Positions 63,236 to 64,000 of a stretch of 64,000 bases of DNA are shown here, piece after piece. The position numbers and the translations under genes are program-made. The notes under the pieces are model-generated. The model ran no database searches and had not been told where the DNA came from. It saw only the letters and a program-made list of their open reading frames with translations. The DNA comes from Strigamia acuminata (lineage: Eukaryota; Arthropoda; Chilopoda; Geophilomorpha; Linotaeniidae), in contig OX442315.1 of assembly GCA_949358305.1 (NCBI GenBank), positions 35,056,427 to 35,120,426 on the forward strand, given 5' to 3'. Every line of letters begins with the position of its first letter. The first letter of the stretch is position 1.

Positions 63236-63790
63236 GTGGGCAACCGGGTTCAATTTTTTGAACCGGTCAGGTTTTTTTTTTTTTTTTTTAGATACAATAG
63301 GTCCGAATTATTGCAGTTTGTGTTATTTGAGTTTTAACATTTTAACAGCAAAGTGAGACCGGTCGCGACCGGTTCTAAAATTAATTCTGAATCGATCCAA
63401 TTTTGCAACGCATCTACCTTATTTGTTGTTTCAATAAGCTAGAACTACGTATAACCTTGTAATTACTGTATAAACGTTATGAGATCGGTCGAGATCGGTC
63501 GCAATCGGTCAAAAATCGGCCAAAAATAAATAATTGAATTTTAATATCTTTATAATTTCTTTTTTTTATATTGGTAACAATTTTACCATCAATGACTCGA
63601 CCGGTCCAAAAAACCACAACCGGTCCAAAAAAACCACGACCGGTCAAATTTTTATAAACCCACAAATCTTTTAACAACCAAAAAAACATCGAAAAAATCT
63701 TTTCTCGTTTCACCCCAAATCATCTTTTTTTTCGACCGGTCAAAACCGAACCAAATTCCAACCGGTCTTCTTTAGCAAATTCAAATTTAA
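63236..63790. repeat. cluster of ACCGGT/GATCGGTC motifs
   Basis: At least a dozen occurrences of ACCGGT or ATCGGTC in about 550 bp, for example gaaccggtcagg, gaccggtcgcgaccggttc, gagatcggtcgagatcggtc, and three times ccggtccaaaaaa or a variant. It could be a degraded MITE with repeated ends or a cluster of factor-binding sites. Confidence 0.5.
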
Positions 63791-64000
63791 TTCAAATTAA
63801 ACACAAAACGTCACGCGCAAATCAAAACTTTAAGCCACTGGTTCCGGATTAGAAATCAGGACCGGGTTGGCGCCCATACAACAGTGTAATTCGGTAGTGT
63901 TGAGAAGAGTGCAGTAGGGATTTGTCGCAATCTGCGACCAATCTGCACATTTGGTAGCGATTGCAGCCGACAGGCAGAGCAAGAGAAAACAGACGTACTC

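Overview
The window is animal nuclear DNA, most likely from an arthropod. It has spliced genes with many short AT-rich introns, a Ty3/gypsy element of Mag type, a NRF-6 type membrane acyltransferase, a six-finger GFI1/Senseless factor, and many short inverted-repeat (MITE-like) elements. A true selenoprotein (SELENOF with in-frame UGA and a SECIS hairpin) argues against the holometabolous insect lineages that lost selenoproteins. That last point is inference, and the species is not identified.

Layout. 0-5 kb: a very large two-family minisatellite (11-bp units, then 24-bp units). 5.1-17.9 kb, minus strand: a complete 15-exon NRF-6-like acyltransferase gene. Its second intron has been invaded by a full-length LTR retrotransposon (11525-16259, plus strand) with 129-bp LTRs that look identical and a single intact gag-pol ORF. 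18.6 kb: a 5S rRNA gene (minus). 19.0-19.8 kb: SELENOF (minus). 20.0-25.4 kb: mitochondrial RNA polymerase POLRMT in 30 exons (minus). 25.6-28.0 kb: SAGA subunit TADA1 (minus). 28.6-32.4 kb: the ER cargo receptor SURF4 (plus), divergent from TADA1 across about 630 bp. 32.4-48.4 kb: no gene recognised, but several MITEs, a gypsy fragment, tandem repeats and CpG-rich islands. 48.4-57.2 kb: the zinc-finger exons of a GFI1/Senseless gene (minus), split by a 7.9-kb intron. 57.3-64 kb: tandem repeats, MITEs and GC-rich non-coding sequence upstream of GFI1; the 5' end of that gene was not found.

The block from 17 to 32 kb is a compact cluster of unrelated housekeeping genes: acyltransferase, 5S RNA, ER selenoprotein, mitochondrial transcription, SAGA and ER export. 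Nothing suggests a shared pathway. The last third looks like the sparse regulatory landscape usual around a developmental transcription factor. Exon boundaries were worked out by hand from splice signals, reading phase and family similarity. NRF-6, SELENOF, POLRMT, TADA1 and SURF4 each close to a whole number of codons, giving about 759, 160, 1096, 355 and 270 residues. The least ordinary observations are a divergent catalytic O-helix motif in POLRMT, nested elements filling the SURF4 intron, a set of MITEs sharing TACCG...CCCC ends, and a hAT-like MITE inserted beside a TADA1 splice donor.
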